Notes: generated from the sequence alone by a model not told the origin. Numbered from the stretch's first letter, positions 53,165 through 63,641 are shown. The stretch is 64,000 bases of DNA from Geosporobacter ferrireducens (GCF_001750685.1 NZ_CP017269.1:2335416-2399415); one strand, 5' to 3'. A program made the numbers and translations.

Positions 53165-54583
53165 TTATCTATTTTTAATATACTTTATGTTACCTCTGTT
53201 GATTAGTATGATTACTCCTATCATCAATATTATTGGTCTCATGAATGTTACAATTTGACCTCTTGGGTAAAATAATAAAGCATCAAACAGAAAAACTGAA
53301 AAAAGCTTAAATGAAAGACTTTTATTCTTGAGTTTATTCGAATCGAAAACATTAGTAATCAGTAAACCTAGAAAAAAGAACAGTGGTAGCCCTAACCATC
53401 CGAAATTATAGTATGCTTCTGCACACATTGAAAAACCCACCCCTGAGTTTTGATTTAAGACTTCAAATGTTAGCCACTCTTGCAGGTTTGTATATTTGCT
53501 ATAATCAAAGCCTAGTAAAAGCTTTTGTGGTATAACTGAAAATATTGAAAATAGATATGACGTACCGCCTCCAAAAAAACGGGTGCTAGGAACAAATCTA
53601 TTAATCAAAATGAATGGATACATGCTACCACCCATTTCAATAATTAATTCAACAATTCCATCAATAAAACCACTTCGTTGACTAATCATACTTATAAATT
53701 GAGTTATATTTTTTTCATCGAGTTGGCGAAATACTTTAACAATATTTAAAATTAGTATCAGAATTCCACCCAAACCTACAACTACAGCACTTTTTATACT
53801 CGATTTTTTAGATTGCTGGAAATCAAGTATAAGAAACAAATATACTGAAAGTCGAGTAACGGCCTCATATCTAGCTCCTGAAATTAATTCTAGAACAGAA
53901 ATTATAAGCATTAAAATCAGTAATCTATTTCTAGTTCTCTTATCCTTATAGAAAGCAACTAAACAAACATACAAAGCAAAATTAAAAAAACCAGCAATCC
54001 AATAGGCTATATAAAGAAAACCATTTGTGCTCATAACAAATGTAGTATAGTTTCTAATTTCAGAGTATCCACCACTTAAAGAAAACCGTGCCAAATAAAT
54101 GTCTATTAACAACTTTGGGAACAAAGTGATAATGAGAGATATTATCCCTATCTTTTTTAAATAAGAAATTTGTCTATTTAAATGAATGTCTTGTTTTTCA
54201 ACAGTATTAATATTATATGCCGTTTTAAAAGTCGTTCCAATCAAAAGTAATATAAGAGAATAATTAAAGAAAATCTGTGCTATTATTATTTCTTCAAGAA
54301 GTGCCCATTTCAAGAGGAATATATCTTCATATCCTAGAGCAAAAAGTAAAGTTTGCCCTGATTGAAATAGACAAAATGAAATAATGATCAAAGTTAATGG
54401 TGTTATCACTTTTTTGTTGGAAATCTTATAAGATACAAGATACGATAAAACAGCAAATAATGCTATTGAAGCATGGAACCTCAAGCTTAAACTATCGTAC
54501 ATCATAAGAATACAAAATGTATATATAATCATCAGTAAATAAACAGCATACAAGAAAGGATTTACCTTTATTATTTTACCCAT
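53165..54583 (-). CDS. Polysaccharide polymerase (Wzy-like)
   Basis: A 472-residue protein with about twelve membrane segments and one longer loop between segments 8 and 9 (about residues 290-360, TRFFGGGTSYLFSIFSVIP). This topology matches oligosaccharide repeat-unit polymerases, whose sequences vary greatly. It overlaps the 3' end of the upstream glycosyltransferase gene by 13 bases and lies next to the flippase, both supporting the call. It is very A+T-rich. Confidence 0.82.
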   Translation of the reverse strand: MGKIIKVNPFLYAVYLLMIIYTFCILMMYDSLSLRFHASIALFAVLSYLVSYKISNKKVITPLTLIIISFCLFQSGQTLLFALGYEDIFLLKWALLEEIIIAQIFFNYSLILLLIGTTFKTAYNINTVEKQDIHLNRQISYLKKIGIISLIITLFPKLLIDIYLARFSLSGGYSEIRNYTTFVMSTNGFLYIAYWIAGFFNFALYVCLVAFYKDKRTRNRLLILMLIISVLELISGARYEAVTRLSVYLFLILDFQQSKKSSIKSAVVVGLGGILILILNIVKVFRQLDEKNITQFISMISQRSGFIDGIVELIIEMGGSMYPFILINRFVPSTRFFGGGTSYLFSIFSVIPQKLLLGFDYSKYTNLQEWLTFEVLNQNSGVGFSMCAEAYYNFGWLGLPLFFFLGLLITNVFDSNKLKNKSLSFKLFSVFLFDALLFYPRGQIVTFMRPIILMIGVIILINRGNIKYIKNR

Positions 54584-55692
54584 AATGATATAGATCCTTT
54601 CAAGTCATCGTAATAAGCGCTAGCAACCTCTTTAGCAGTAAAACCTTTCTCAATTACTGTATTCTTAATTCTGGACTCATCAATTGGAGTGCACACCTTT
54701 CTATTATGAAGGAGAATTCTCTCCACCCATGCTGAGGGGTGCGATTCTATAGATTCAAAATGTAATAACCCAAGACCTAAATCACATTGCTGAGTTATAG
54801 TATTTGACAAAATACTTGGCAGCCCACAGGCTTGAGCCTCTACAATAACTGTTGGCAAGCCTTCAAAATGCGATGGAAATAAGAATACATCGGCAATATT
54901 AAGCAAATCATCAACATTTGACACAAATCCCATGAAGATCACACTATCCTCTAAATTGAATTTCCGAACTAGCTCCTTGATAAAGTCCTCCCTGATACCC
55001 GTTCCTGCTAATAAAACCTTATGCTTTATTTTTCTAAATTTAAGTTCTTTACAAACACAAATTAAATATTCATGGTTCTTTGCATAACTAAATTGACCCA
55101 CATGTAATAGCAACAACTCATCATTTTGTGAAGAGTAAACATTCCTTAATGACTTGTAGAATGTTTCATTTTTTCTTAGAAAAACACTTTCATTAACCGC
55201 GTTTTTAATCAAAATAGGACGCATATTCTTTCCAAATAAAAAATCTGTAGCTAAATCACTACATGTATAGAGCTTATTGCAAAATAACTTTATACACAAT
55301 CGATTAATCAATAATTCAATTATATTAAAAACATTATGTTTTTTCCCAAAGTTTGCTGCATGAGCATGGCACGCAATTATCTCTACACCCATTATTTTAG
55401 CAATTATTACTGCTAAATAGCTTTTATGTACTAAATGTATATGAATAACATCACAGTTTTCAAGCCTAATAACTTGTGCAATTCTTTGAATATACTTAAA
55501 TAAGCCATATTTCCCTAGCGAATTTAGGATTGATATTTCCGAATTAAATGATTCTATTTCTTTTCTAAACTCATCTGAGCATGAAAACAACGCTACGCTA
55601 CTTTGAAATTCGCTTGGCTGATGCTTAACGAGTTTCTTAACCAAACTGGCAATACCACCATTTCCCCAGGGTATAATGTGTAATATCTTCAT
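54571..55692 (-). CDS. Glycosyltransferase family 4 (GT-B)
   Basis: A 373-residue cytoplasmic transferase that adds a sugar to the lipid-linked repeat unit. It starts KILHIIPWGNGGIASLVKKL and ends with the donor-binding block FPSHFEGLPTVIVEAQACGL, which contains the E(X7)E motif. The donor sugar cannot be read. It overlaps wzy by 13 bases. The 253-bp space upstream (55693-55945) is A+T-rich and holds nothing I can support. Confidence 0.9.
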   Translation of the reverse strand: MKILHIIPWGNGGIASLVKKLVKHQPSEFQSSVALFSCSDEFRKEIESFNSEISILNSLGKYGLFKYIQRIAQVIRLENCDVIHIHLVHKSYLAVIIAKIMGVEIIACHAHAANFGKKHNVFNIIELLINRLCIKLFCNKLYTCSDLATDFLFGKNMRPILIKNAVNESVFLRKNETFYKSLRNVYSSQNDELLLLHVGQFSYAKNHEYLICVCKELKFRKIKHKVLLAGTGIREDFIKELVRKFNLEDSVIFMGFVSNVDDLLNIADVFLFPSHFEGLPTVIVEAQACGLPSILSNTITQQCDLGLGLLHFESIESHPSAWVERILLHNRKVCTPIDESRIKNTVIEKGFTAKEVASAYYDDLKGSISLWVK

Positions 55693-55945
55693 TCTGAACC
55701 CTCTCCATTCAAAAATTTAACTGTATTGTTAATATTCAATAGTTCATTCTACTAGATATTGTTGAGAAATACTCTAATTGAATCTATCACTTCATAATGA
55801 TGTCTAAAATTTATGATGCAATGTCTCTAATTGTTTTTAAACATAACTGGTCCTTGGATAGGCAATTTGGGATGCTGCTCTTATGCATAAAAACTTTCTA
55901 TTTATCCAACATAGCATTAGACTCTATTTTATAAATTTAATTCAT

Positions 55946-57091
55946 TTATTCAAACAAAATCAATGTGTTTTCCAAATCTTCTATTCGATTTGATCTCTTT
56001 TTCCCGTATAAAAAAGCATTTTTCGATAATTTCTTAAATTCTTCGTTATTTAAGTCCACACATTCTTGAATAGAGTCAATAAATTTCTGCTTACAATTCA
56101 ACTCAATATCCCATCCAACTTGTGCTTCTTCTAAGCCTCTCCATGGAGTTTGATCACTAATTATTACTGGACAACCCCCAATAAAAGCCTCTGAAATAAC
56201 ATGACCGAAATTTTCTCCCAATGTTGGTAATAAAAATACATGATGATTCTTGAACACGATAATAATTTCTTCGTGATTCACAATGCCCTGATAGACCACT
56301 TTTACATTTGAAGGAAGTAAAGCAATTTCTCGTTTGCAATCATCCCAATATTCACTATCTTCGATTGGCCCATATATGTTTAAAATCACAGTCCCATTTA
56401 TTTTTTGCAACAGCTGAATTGCTTGTTTCAGATTCTTTTTCGGATGAATTCTAGATACAAATACAATTCTCAATTCTCCTTCAGATTTCTCTAGATTTTT
56501 ATCATAAGTTAAATCACTATAATTAGCCGTTAGATTATTTGCAACTATTATATTTATCTCTTCTCCAAATATTTTCTGGATATGCTCTTTTTCTGAATCG
56601 GCTGTTGCATGCCACAATAAATTTTTATATAATCCAAACAATTTTGATGCGTTTATGAATAATTTCTTTTTTTTACTCTTTAATCCAAGTGCCCCTGGAG
56701 AAAACTGTCCTCTCGGAGCAACTATGATTTTATTAACATATACTTTATTTAACTTGTATAATACTAGAGGAACTATTGTAAATTTATAATCAAAAAAGCT
56801 ATTTAAATACATGACTTTACACTGTGAACAGTCTATAATCATCTTCGTTTTTTGCCAATTTAATATTGAAATATCAGTATAATACACATTTGCTTTCCCT
56901 ACTTGAACCCATTTGTCGACCTCAATATTTTCAAAAGGTTTGCTATCACCAAGATCCCTATCAGCTGCAACAATATAGAAATCAAATCTATCAGACAAAT
57001 TATCAACAATGTTTTTGATCGATTGTATAGGTCCTCCACCTTTTACACTTGGTAGATAATAACCAGCCATTATTAGGACTTTTTTTTTCAT
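55946..57091 (-). CDS. Glycosyltransferase family 4 (GT-B)
   Basis: A 381-residue transferase. It starts KKKVLIMAGYYLPSVKGGGP; the acceptor side shows IVAPRGQFSPGALGLKSKKK and the donor side LLPTLGENFGHVISEAFIGG. ATG 57091 is one base past the stop of the upstream gene (TAG G ATG), so translation is coupled; the 57121 start would overlap that gene by 29 bases. RGQFSPGALG is typical of WbuB/WbaZ-type mannosyl or related transferases. The specificity is not determined. Confidence 0.88.
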   Translation of the reverse strand: MKKKVLIMAGYYLPSVKGGGPIQSIKNIVDNLSDRFDFYIVAADRDLGDSKPFENIEVDKWVQVGKANVYYTDISILNWQKTKMIIDCSQCKVMYLNSFFDYKFTIVPLVLYKLNKVYVNKIIVAPRGQFSPGALGLKSKKKKLFINASKLFGLYKNLLWHATADSEKEHIQKIFGEEINIIVANNLTANYSDLTYDKNLEKSEGELRIVFVSRIHPKKNLKQAIQLLQKINGTVILNIYGPIEDSEYWDDCKREIALLPSNVKVVYQGIVNHEEIIIVFKNHHVFLLPTLGENFGHVISEAFIGGCPVIISDQTPWRGLEEAQVGWDIELNCKQKFIDSIQECVDLNNEEFKKLSKNAFLYGKKRSNRIEDLENTLILFE

Positions 57092-57092
57092 C

Positions 57093-58217
57093 CTATTTCC
57101 CCCAAACCACTCTATTAACATAATCCGTATAAGATAACATAATCCTCAATACTTTGTCAGAAACATTAGGCATGCTATAATCTGCCACCAATCTCAACTT
57201 ATCTTTCTCTTGAGTCTCTAATACTTCAAGTCCCTGTAGAATTCTTTCTTTCTTTAGCCCCACCATCATAACTGATGCTTCTTCCATAGCCTCTGGCCTT
57301 TCGTGAGCCTGCCTAATATTAAGTGCTCTAAAACCAAGAATAGATGACTCTTCACTGATTGTTCCGCTATCACTTAAAACAGCCTTAGCATACTTCTGAA
57401 GTTTCACATAGTCATTAAAGCCAAGTGGCTTTATTGTCTTAACTAGAGGATTAAACTCGATGCCCTTTGCTTCAATCATTTTTCTTGTCCTTGGATGTGT
57501 GCTTACAACCAATGGCATCTGATATTTTTCAGCAATTGTATTTAAAGTATCTACTAGATCCATAAAGTTTTCTTCTGAATTAATGTTTTCTTCTCTATGA
57601 GCAGAAACAACAAAATATTTACCTTCTTCAATCTCTAACCTTTCAAGTACATCAGATTTTTCAATGTCATCTTTTCTTGAATTTAGAACCTCAAACATAG
57701 GACTACCTGTTTTAATGACTCTATCTGCAGGAAGTCCTTCTCTTAAAAGGTACTCTCTCGCAATATCACTATAAGTAAGATTAATATCTGCTACATGATC
57801 AACGATTTTTCTGTTTGTCTCTTCTGGCACTCTTTGATCAAAACACCTATTTCCGGCTTCCATATGGAAAATAGGAATATGCTTTCTCTTAGCTGCTATT
57901 GCACATAAACAGCTATTAGTGTCTCCTAGAACTAAAAATGCATCTGGTTTTACTTCACTCAAGATTGGATCTATCTTCACTAGAATATTTCCTATTGTTT
58001 CTACTGCTGTACCAGTTGCTGCATTCAGAAAATAATCTGGCTTTTTTAGATTAAAGTCATTAAAGAACACTTCATTTAATTCATAATCATAGTTCTGCCC
58101 TGTATGAACAAGCACATGTTCAATTGCTTCTGATTCATCTAATTTATTTATAACAGCTGACAGTCTGATTATTTCTGGTCTAGTACCTACAACTGTCATG
58201 ACTTTTAATTTCTTCAT
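57093..58217 (-). CDS. fnlC: UDP-N-acetyl-L-fucosamine synthase, C2-epimerase (FnlC/WbjD/Cap5G type)
   Basis: A 374-residue homologue of UDP-GlcNAc 2-epimerase: VVGTRPEIIRLSAVINKL, HMEAGNRCFDQRVPEETNRK and LSDSGTISEESSILGFRALN. Next to FnlB- and FnlA-type genes it most likely performs the last step to UDP-L-FucNAc, C2 epimerisation of UDP-N-acetyl-L-pneumosamine. It differs from the mnaA copy at 1805, in keeping with a dedicated role. It lies 3 bases after fnlB. Confidence 0.9.
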   Translation of the reverse strand: MKKLKVMTVVGTRPEIIRLSAVINKLDESEAIEHVLVHTGQNYDYELNEVFFNDFNLKKPDYFLNAATGTAVETIGNILVKIDPILSEVKPDAFLVLGDTNSCLCAIAAKRKHIPIFHMEAGNRCFDQRVPEETNRKIVDHVADINLTYSDIAREYLLREGLPADRVIKTGSPMFEVLNSRKDDIEKSDVLERLEIEEGKYFVVSAHREENINSEENFMDLVDTLNTIAEKYQMPLVVSTHPRTRKMIEAKGIEFNPLVKTIKPLGFNDYVKLQKYAKAVLSDSGTISEESSILGFRALNIRQAHERPEAMEEASVMMVGLKKERILQGLEVLETQEKDKLRLVADYSMPNVSDKVLRIMLSYTDYVNRVVWGK

Positions 58218-58220
58218 CAG

Positions 58221-59330
58221 TTATACCTCCAAGAAGTAAGTGTCTGGTTTTTCAGGGTCAAAAACCTCATTAGCCCACATTATCGTAACCATATCTATTT
58301 CACCAAGGTTCTCGATATTATGTATATAGCCCGTTGGTATATCTACTACTTCCATTTTGTCACCACTTACGAAATACTCTATTACTTCATCTGAATCTAT
58401 CTTTCTAAAACGAATAACCCCTTTTCCACTTACCACTAAGAATTTTTCATTCTTTGTGTGGTGCCAGTGATTACCTTTTGTAATTCCAGATTTTGATATA
58501 TTTACGGATACTTGTCCTCTATCAGGAGTCTTGATAAACTCTGTAAAAGAACCTCTTTGGTCTACATTCATTTTTAATTCATAGCTAAATTTATTTTCAG
58601 GTAAATAACTTAAGTATGTGCTATAGAGTTTCTTTGTAAATTCATCAGACATATCAGGTACTGATCTATCTTCTCTGCTTTTCTTAAATGAATAAATTAA
58701 GTCTACTATCTTACCTAGAGTAATTTTGTGTACAACAGGTACTTCACAAAACTCTCCTACTTTATTTTCTTTACCTTTTAAAGCATTAATAAGCTCATTT
58801 ACTACATCATCTATATAAACAAGGTTCATCACTACACTTGAATCGTTCACATGAATAGGTAAGTCATGAGCAATATTATGACAGAAGGTAGCTACAGCAC
58901 TATTGTAGTTCTGCCTACACCATTTACCAAAGACGTTAGGGAATCTATAAATTAGAACTTTAGCCCCGGTCACTTTACCATAATCAAACAGAAGGTCTTC
59001 AACCGCTTTTTTGCTCTCTCCATAAGGATTATTTAACTCAGCTTGAATAGACGATGAAATCATCACCGGGCAAGTGTTACTATATTTTTTTAACGTGTTT
59101 AGCAAATCCGAGGTAAATCCAAAGTTACCTTCCATAAACTCTGCTTGCTCTTTGGGACGGTTTACCCCTGCAAGATGAAATACAAAATCGGCCTCTTTGC
59201 AGTAATCGTCTAGTAATTTAAAATCTATTTCTTTATCGAACTCAAAAATTTCATTATACTTTTTATTTCTTAGCTCTGCTATTAAGTTTTTTCCTATAAA
59301 ACCCTTTGCCCCTGTGACTAAAATTTTCAT
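58221..59330 (-). CDS. fnlB: UDP-4-keto-sugar reductase/epimerase (FnlB/WbjC/CapF type)
   Basis: A 369-residue two-domain protein. An N-terminal SDR (KILVTGAKGFIGKNLIAEL, YGESKKAVEDL with Tyr...Lys) covers about 1-245. A C-terminal cupin (GNHWHHTKNEKFLVVSGKG) covers about 255-369. In CapF the cupin domain epimerises and the SDR domain reduces the 4-keto intermediate. It overlaps fnlA by one base (ATGA-type junction). Confidence 0.93.
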   Translation of the reverse strand: MKILVTGAKGFIGKNLIAELRNKKYNEIFEFDKEIDFKLLDDYCKEADFVFHLAGVNRPKEQAEFMEGNFGFTSDLLNTLKKYSNTCPVMISSSIQAELNNPYGESKKAVEDLLFDYGKVTGAKVLIYRFPNVFGKWCRQNYNSAVATFCHNIAHDLPIHVNDSSVVMNLVYIDDVVNELINALKGKENKVGEFCEVPVVHKITLGKIVDLIYSFKKSREDRSVPDMSDEFTKKLYSTYLSYLPENKFSYELKMNVDQRGSFTEFIKTPDRGQVSVNISKSGITKGNHWHHTKNEKFLVVSGKGVIRFRKIDSDEVIEYFVSGDKMEVVDIPTGYIHNIENLGEIDMVTIMWANEVFDPEKPDTYFLEV

Positions 59331-60349
59331 TATCTATCCCAACTTTCCAATTGTTCTCTTACATAATCAAGTTGAAGTAGTTTTTCTTTAATTTGCTCGA
59401 TGTTAAGCCTTTCTGTATTATGAGAGTTGTACTCATCTTCAGATGAGAGCTTTTGATCTCCTTCTACAAAGTACTTGTCATAATTAAGGTCTCTTTTATC
59501 TGCTGGTACACGATAAAAACCACCTATATCTTTAGCTACAACATGCTCTTCTTTTGTGAGTAGAGTTTCATATAACTTTTCTCCATGACGAGTACCGATT
59601 ACTTTGATTTCATTATCTGCATTAAAGAGCTCTTTAACTGCTTGTGCTAAGTCCCCGATAGTTGATGCTGGAGACTTTTGAACCATAATATCTCCCGCTT
59701 CAGCATTTTGGAAAGCAAATACAACTAGCTCTACTGCTTCTTCAAGGCTCATCAAGAACCTTGTCATGTTGGGATCCGTAACGGTTAGTGGCTGTCCATT
59801 CTTTATTTGATCTATAAATAGTGGAATTACTGATCCTCTTGAAGCCATCACATTACCATATCTCGTACCGCAGATAAGTGTCCTTTTGGAATCAACAGTC
59901 TTTGCTTTCGCTACAAATACCTTTTCCATCATCGCTTTGGAAATTCCCATAGCATTTATCGGATAAGCTGCCTTATCAGTAGAAAGACATATTACCTTCT
60001 TAACTCCCATTTCTATTGCACCTGTAAGGACATTATCAGTACCTAATATATTCGTCTTTACTGCCTCTAATGGAAAAAATTCACAGGAGGGTACTTGCTT
60101 AAGAGCAGCTGCATGGAAGATATAATCTACTCCATGCATTGCGTTCTTAACACTAGAAAGATCTCTAACATCACCTAAATAAAACTTCAATTTATCATTC
60201 TTATAAAGCTTTCTCATGTCATCTTGCTTCTTTTCATCACGAGAAAAAATTCGAATCTCTTTTATATCTGTATTTAAGAATCTTTTCATTACTGCATTCC
60301 CGAAAGATCCTGTCCCACCTGTAATTAACAAGGTCTTATCTTTAAACAT
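59330..60349 (-). CDS. fnlA: UDP-GlcNAc 4,6-dehydratase/5-epimerase (FnlA/WbjB/CapE type)
   Basis: A 339-residue soluble SDR, the first step from UDP-GlcNAc to UDP-L-FucNAc. It has LLITGGTGSFGNAVMKRFL, STDKAAYPINAMGISKAMM with Met...Lys in place of the classical Tyr...Lys, and CGTRYGNVMASRGSVIPLF. Compared with the membrane dehydratase at 43868 it lacks the membrane segments. It follows the glycosyltransferase at 60354 by 4 bases. Confidence 0.93.
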   Translation of the reverse strand: MFKDKTLLITGGTGSFGNAVMKRFLNTDIKEIRIFSRDEKKQDDMRKLYKNDKLKFYLGDVRDLSSVKNAMHGVDYIFHAAALKQVPSCEFFPLEAVKTNILGTDNVLTGAIEMGVKKVICLSTDKAAYPINAMGISKAMMEKVFVAKAKTVDSKRTLICGTRYGNVMASRGSVIPLFIDQIKNGQPLTVTDPNMTRFLMSLEEAVELVVFAFQNAEAGDIMVQKSPASTIGDLAQAVKELFNADNEIKVIGTRHGEKLYETLLTKEEHVVAKDIGGFYRVPADKRDLNYDKYFVEGDQKLSSEDEYNSHNTERLNIEQIKEKLLQLDYVREQLESWDR

Positions 60350-60353
60350 TTAA

Positions 60354-61577
60354 CTACCTCTTTTCTTCTATGTTGAAGTGACTCATTATTATTTTATAAG
60401 CTTTTTCAGTTCGATAATTTTGTTCTAAATATTGTCTTCCATTCATCCCTATTTTGATTAGAGAATCTTTTTCCCTTATTATCATGGCAATTATCTCTTT
60501 ATAAATCTTGGTCCCTTTACTCTCACACCACCAACCAAATTTACCGTCTGTTATCACTTGACCAACATCAGTATTTGTATCTGTCGCAGCCAGCACTGGA
60601 ATTTCGTGATTCATATAATCTAATAATCTTGATGGGAAATTTGGTATTGTAAATCTATAATCAAGAAATATTAACCCTACATCACAGGCATCTAATAAAT
60701 CATCATATTCCACTTTGTTTAAACTGTTTAATACAGTAATATAATCATCTGAAGCTTGCTTCTTATAGTCTTTTATTTTATAAAAATCCGTACCTGCACC
60801 CACCATCACAAAATGAATCATATTATTTAATTCATTATCTTTTAGTACTTCGATAATATAATCAACATTCTGTGGTTTTCCGAAATTTCCACCATAAACA
60901 AAAATGATTTTATCTTTAGGCAAATTAAAACGTGCTCTTGATTGATTTTTATCTACATGTTTCTTTACTAACGGATTGATCGTATTGGGGCATATTTCAA
61001 CATTATCCTTATTTAGATAAGGATTGTGCTTAAGAATGAATTCTATATTTGCTTTTGACATACAGCCTATGTGATCACTCATTAAATACAGCTGTTTTTC
61101 TTTTTTTCTAAAGTATTTATATATTAATGATTTCCATCCAGTATTTTTTAAGAGTCCAATATCAATGGCATTTTGTGGGAAAATATCCTTCAACATTAAA
61201 TATGATGTTGCTCTATCTCGCTTCTTAATAAAAGATACCGTATTAGCTATCGTTATTGGTGGAGTTGAATAAAGTACTAGGTCAAACTTGATATCTCCAA
61301 AGTATTTATTAATTGCATTTTTAAATTGCCAACCAATCAATATTGTCGAAATGCCCTTCTCAACTAGGTTTGTCTTGGTGATATTACCTGTCTTAACTCT
61401 CAGTACCTTGATTCCATGTTCAACATTCATTTCTGTATCCAATCCTAAACGCCTTTCTCTTTGACAGACCACATGCACCGAATGACCTTCATCTCTAAAT
61501 CGCCTCAGTAAATCAGGATAAACTGCGTTCTCACTTAAATCATTTAGTCCCCCTATAGAGAGAAGTACAATATTCAT
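60354..61577 (-). CDS. wbuB: Glycosyltransferase family 4, WbuB-like (probable FucNAc transferase)
   Basis: A 407-residue GT-B protein. It starts NIVLLSIGGLNDLSENAVY and carries the donor block IPNFPSRLLDYMNHEIPVLA. As I recall, WbuB proteins lie next to fnlABC and transfer L-FucNAc, and the same arrangement is seen here. The symbol is therefore by context and family likeness. Confidence 0.82.
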   Translation of the reverse strand: MNIVLLSIGGLNDLSENAVYPDLLRRFRDEGHSVHVVCQRERRLGLDTEMNVEHGIKVLRVKTGNITKTNLVEKGISTILIGWQFKNAINKYFGDIKFDLVLYSTPPITIANTVSFIKKRDRATSYLMLKDIFPQNAIDIGLLKNTGWKSLIYKYFRKKEKQLYLMSDHIGCMSKANIEFILKHNPYLNKDNVEICPNTINPLVKKHVDKNQSRARFNLPKDKIIFVYGGNFGKPQNVDYIIEVLKDNELNNMIHFVMVGAGTDFYKIKDYKKQASDDYITVLNSLNKVEYDDLLDACDVGLIFLDYRFTIPNFPSRLLDYMNHEIPVLAATDTNTDVGQVITDGKFGWWCESKGTKIYKEIIAMIIREKDSLIKIGMNGRQYLEQNYRTEKAYKIIMSHFNIEEKR

Positions 61578-61620
61578 AATTAAACCACCTTTTATCTTAT
61601 TAAGCTACTACCATAATTAC

Positions 61621-62658
61621 CTATACTCGATATTGTGGAAAATAATTGGTTTTTTTATCAAAATTCTGATTGCTATTTCGAATCTTGGTTAACTCACTAT
61701 ACTTCTCTTTATCAAAAATCCTCTTACCTATATAAAATTTGTGAATTCCGTTTGGCGAAAAACTTTTTTTGTATCTGAATATTCCATCATCTTCACCATA
61801 TCCACCACCAAGAATAAATCTCTTCAAGCCTTTATTCTTTGCCCATTTAATAATCTCAAACTTTAAAAAATCATTAGGTCTTAAATTGAAATAATCACTT
61901 TTTGTTCCTCCTAAAAACGAATAGCAATTATCGCTACCAAATAAAACTAATTCAGTGGAAATAACTGTTTCCTCATGAATAACATGTATATACACAAAAT
62001 TGTTTATCATTTCATTTATAGTCTTAAAGAATGACTCAGGAAAGAAAAAATTTGATTTTGCATCATTTCTATCCATTGTTCCGTAATAGATATCCAAGAA
62101 TTCCTCTATTCTTTCGCCAGATTCATCAATCTCAATTTTTAGATCCGCTTTGTTTGCTTTTTTTAGATTTTTACGAACTTTATGCTCAAAATCTATAAGC
62201 ATTTCATTAATATCTAAATCAAGCGATCGAACGACATTATTCGTATGACTTTCAACGGTTCCATTAAAGATGTCTTTATAATCACTAAATAAGTGAAATC
62301 TAACAAACTCAGAAACAAAACCATTATTTTTGCAGTATTGCTCATATTCCTCATCTAATGTTTTAAAATCTTCACCTTCTATCCAAAAGCCACCATAACC
62401 ATAAGGCGTAGATAAATCAAACCATTTTTCTGGCTGTATTTTATCTTTAAAATGTTCACTTTCCGAGATATCTCTCTTCATAACGACATTTATGGCTTTT
62501 GTTGAATCATTCTCATAGTAAATTAATAATGGATCGCCTTCTCCATTTTCCCCAAATGCCCTTGAATATTGGCTCAAATAGTTCACATCATAATTTTCAA
62601 AACTTTTTACAATAGCATCCCATCTATCTGGTTCCCCAATTGTGATTGTAGAAATCAT
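61621..62658 (-). CDS. FemAB-like acyltransferase (GNAT fold)
   Basis: A 345-residue protein whose late motif LGGGYGEDDGIFRYKKSF is typical of the FemAB/FemX peptidyl- and aminoacyl-transferase fold. The N-terminal part includes GYGGFWIEGEDFKTLDEEYE. Such proteins attach amino acids to peptidoglycan or acyl groups to amino sugars. In a polysaccharide locus it may decorate an amino sugar made by the next gene. No membrane segment. Confidence 0.75.
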   Translation of the reverse strand: MISTITIGEPDRWDAIVKSFENYDVNYLSQYSRAFGENGEGDPLLIYYENDSTKAINVVMKRDISESEHFKDKIQPEKWFDLSTPYGYGGFWIEGEDFKTLDEEYEQYCKNNGFVSEFVRFHLFSDYKDIFNGTVESHTNNVVRSLDLDINEMLIDFEHKVRKNLKKANKADLKIEIDESGERIEEFLDIYYGTMDRNDAKSNFFFPESFFKTINEMINNFVYIHVIHEETVISTELVLFGSDNCYSFLGGTKSDYFNLRPNDFLKFEIIKWAKNKGLKRFILGGGYGEDDGIFRYKKSFSPNGIHKFYIGKRIFDKEKYSELTKIRNSNQNFDKKTNYFPQYRV

Positions 62659-62690
62659 ATTACTTCAATTTCCCCTTTCATATTGCACGA

Positions 62691-63641
62691 TTACACTGTT
62701 TCTAAACAAAACTTTGCGAGTAGGTCTACCATGTTCTCGTACTCATTTGAATTTACATCCTGATGAACCGGTAAATTTAAAATCTGTTTAGATAATTTCA
62801 AAGCATCACTATGCTCTGTATTTCTAAGTGGTTCGATTAATGTATGGTACAGACTTACAACGCCATATCCAGATTGGTTCATCAATTCATATATTTTATC
62901 TCTATTGCCAACTTGTATTTTTATCGGATATGTCTGTGGGATTATTCCATCGTCCAACTTACCTTTTAATGGTTCAAAAATAGAACAATATTTTTCCAAT
63001 CTTACTAGTTTATCAATTTTTTCATAGTTGCTCTTTCTTTTTAATGCAATCTTCGAAATATCATATGACCAAGGATTATCAACTATTTGATTAATATTTT
63101 TTCCTTCAAACGAATATTTCTTCAAACTATCATTAAGCACTTTAATGCTTCCTCCTTTATTAAAAGGAAACATCTTATGTAAAGAAAAAAAAGTGGCATC
63201 TGCACACGAATGATTCAAATACAAACTAGTGAAAAAACCATGAGCATTATCTTCAATAATCCATCCATTTTTCTCTTTAATTCTTGAGCATATTTCTTCA
63301 ATATTAGGATCAACAAAACCAAAATAGTTCACAATCAATATTGCAAATTTATCATTATCTAGGCTATCTATTTTCTCGTAAAGATTATTTAGATCAATAT
63401 TCAAGTTATTGTCCATTCGATAATATACAATAGATACATTTTCAATTTTATTGATTGGATCAAATATTCCACTACCCTCTCTAGGAGACCACCCAACATA
63501 ACCAGGTACAAAGACTGTTTTTATCAAACCATCATTTGTCATATTTAAAAGTAAATCATACATTCCTTCACGCGCACTATCATAATAATAATCACAAAGT
63601 TTGTAATTCTCTTTTTCGCTTGCTGTTTTATTAATTATCAT
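62691..63641 (-). CDS. DegT/DnrJ-like PLP protein, short
   Basis: A 316-residue relative of sugar aminotransferases. The acidic PLP-contact motif is WIIEDNAHGFFTSLYLNHSC and the Schiff-base lysine lies in FFSLHKMFPFNKGG. It is shorter than the usual 370-400 residues and lacks the standard N-terminal substrate block, so a changed reaction is possible. ATG 63641 follows GGGTGAC and overlaps the upstream gene by 11 bases; TTG 63665 is also in frame. Confidence 0.7.
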   Translation of the reverse strand: MIINKTASEKENYKLCDYYYDSAREGMYDLLLNMTNDGLIKTVFVPGYVGWSPREGSGIFDPINKIENVSIVYYRMDNNLNIDLNNLYEKIDSLDNDKFAILIVNYFGFVDPNIEEICSRIKEKNGWIIEDNAHGFFTSLYLNHSCADATFFSLHKMFPFNKGGSIKVLNDSLKKYSFEGKNINQIVDNPWSYDISKIALKRKSNYEKIDKLVRLEKYCSIFEPLKGKLDDGIIPQTYPIKIQVGNRDKIYELMNQSGYGVVSLYHTLIEPLRNTEHSDALKLSKQILNLPVHQDVNSNEYENMVDLLAKFCLETV

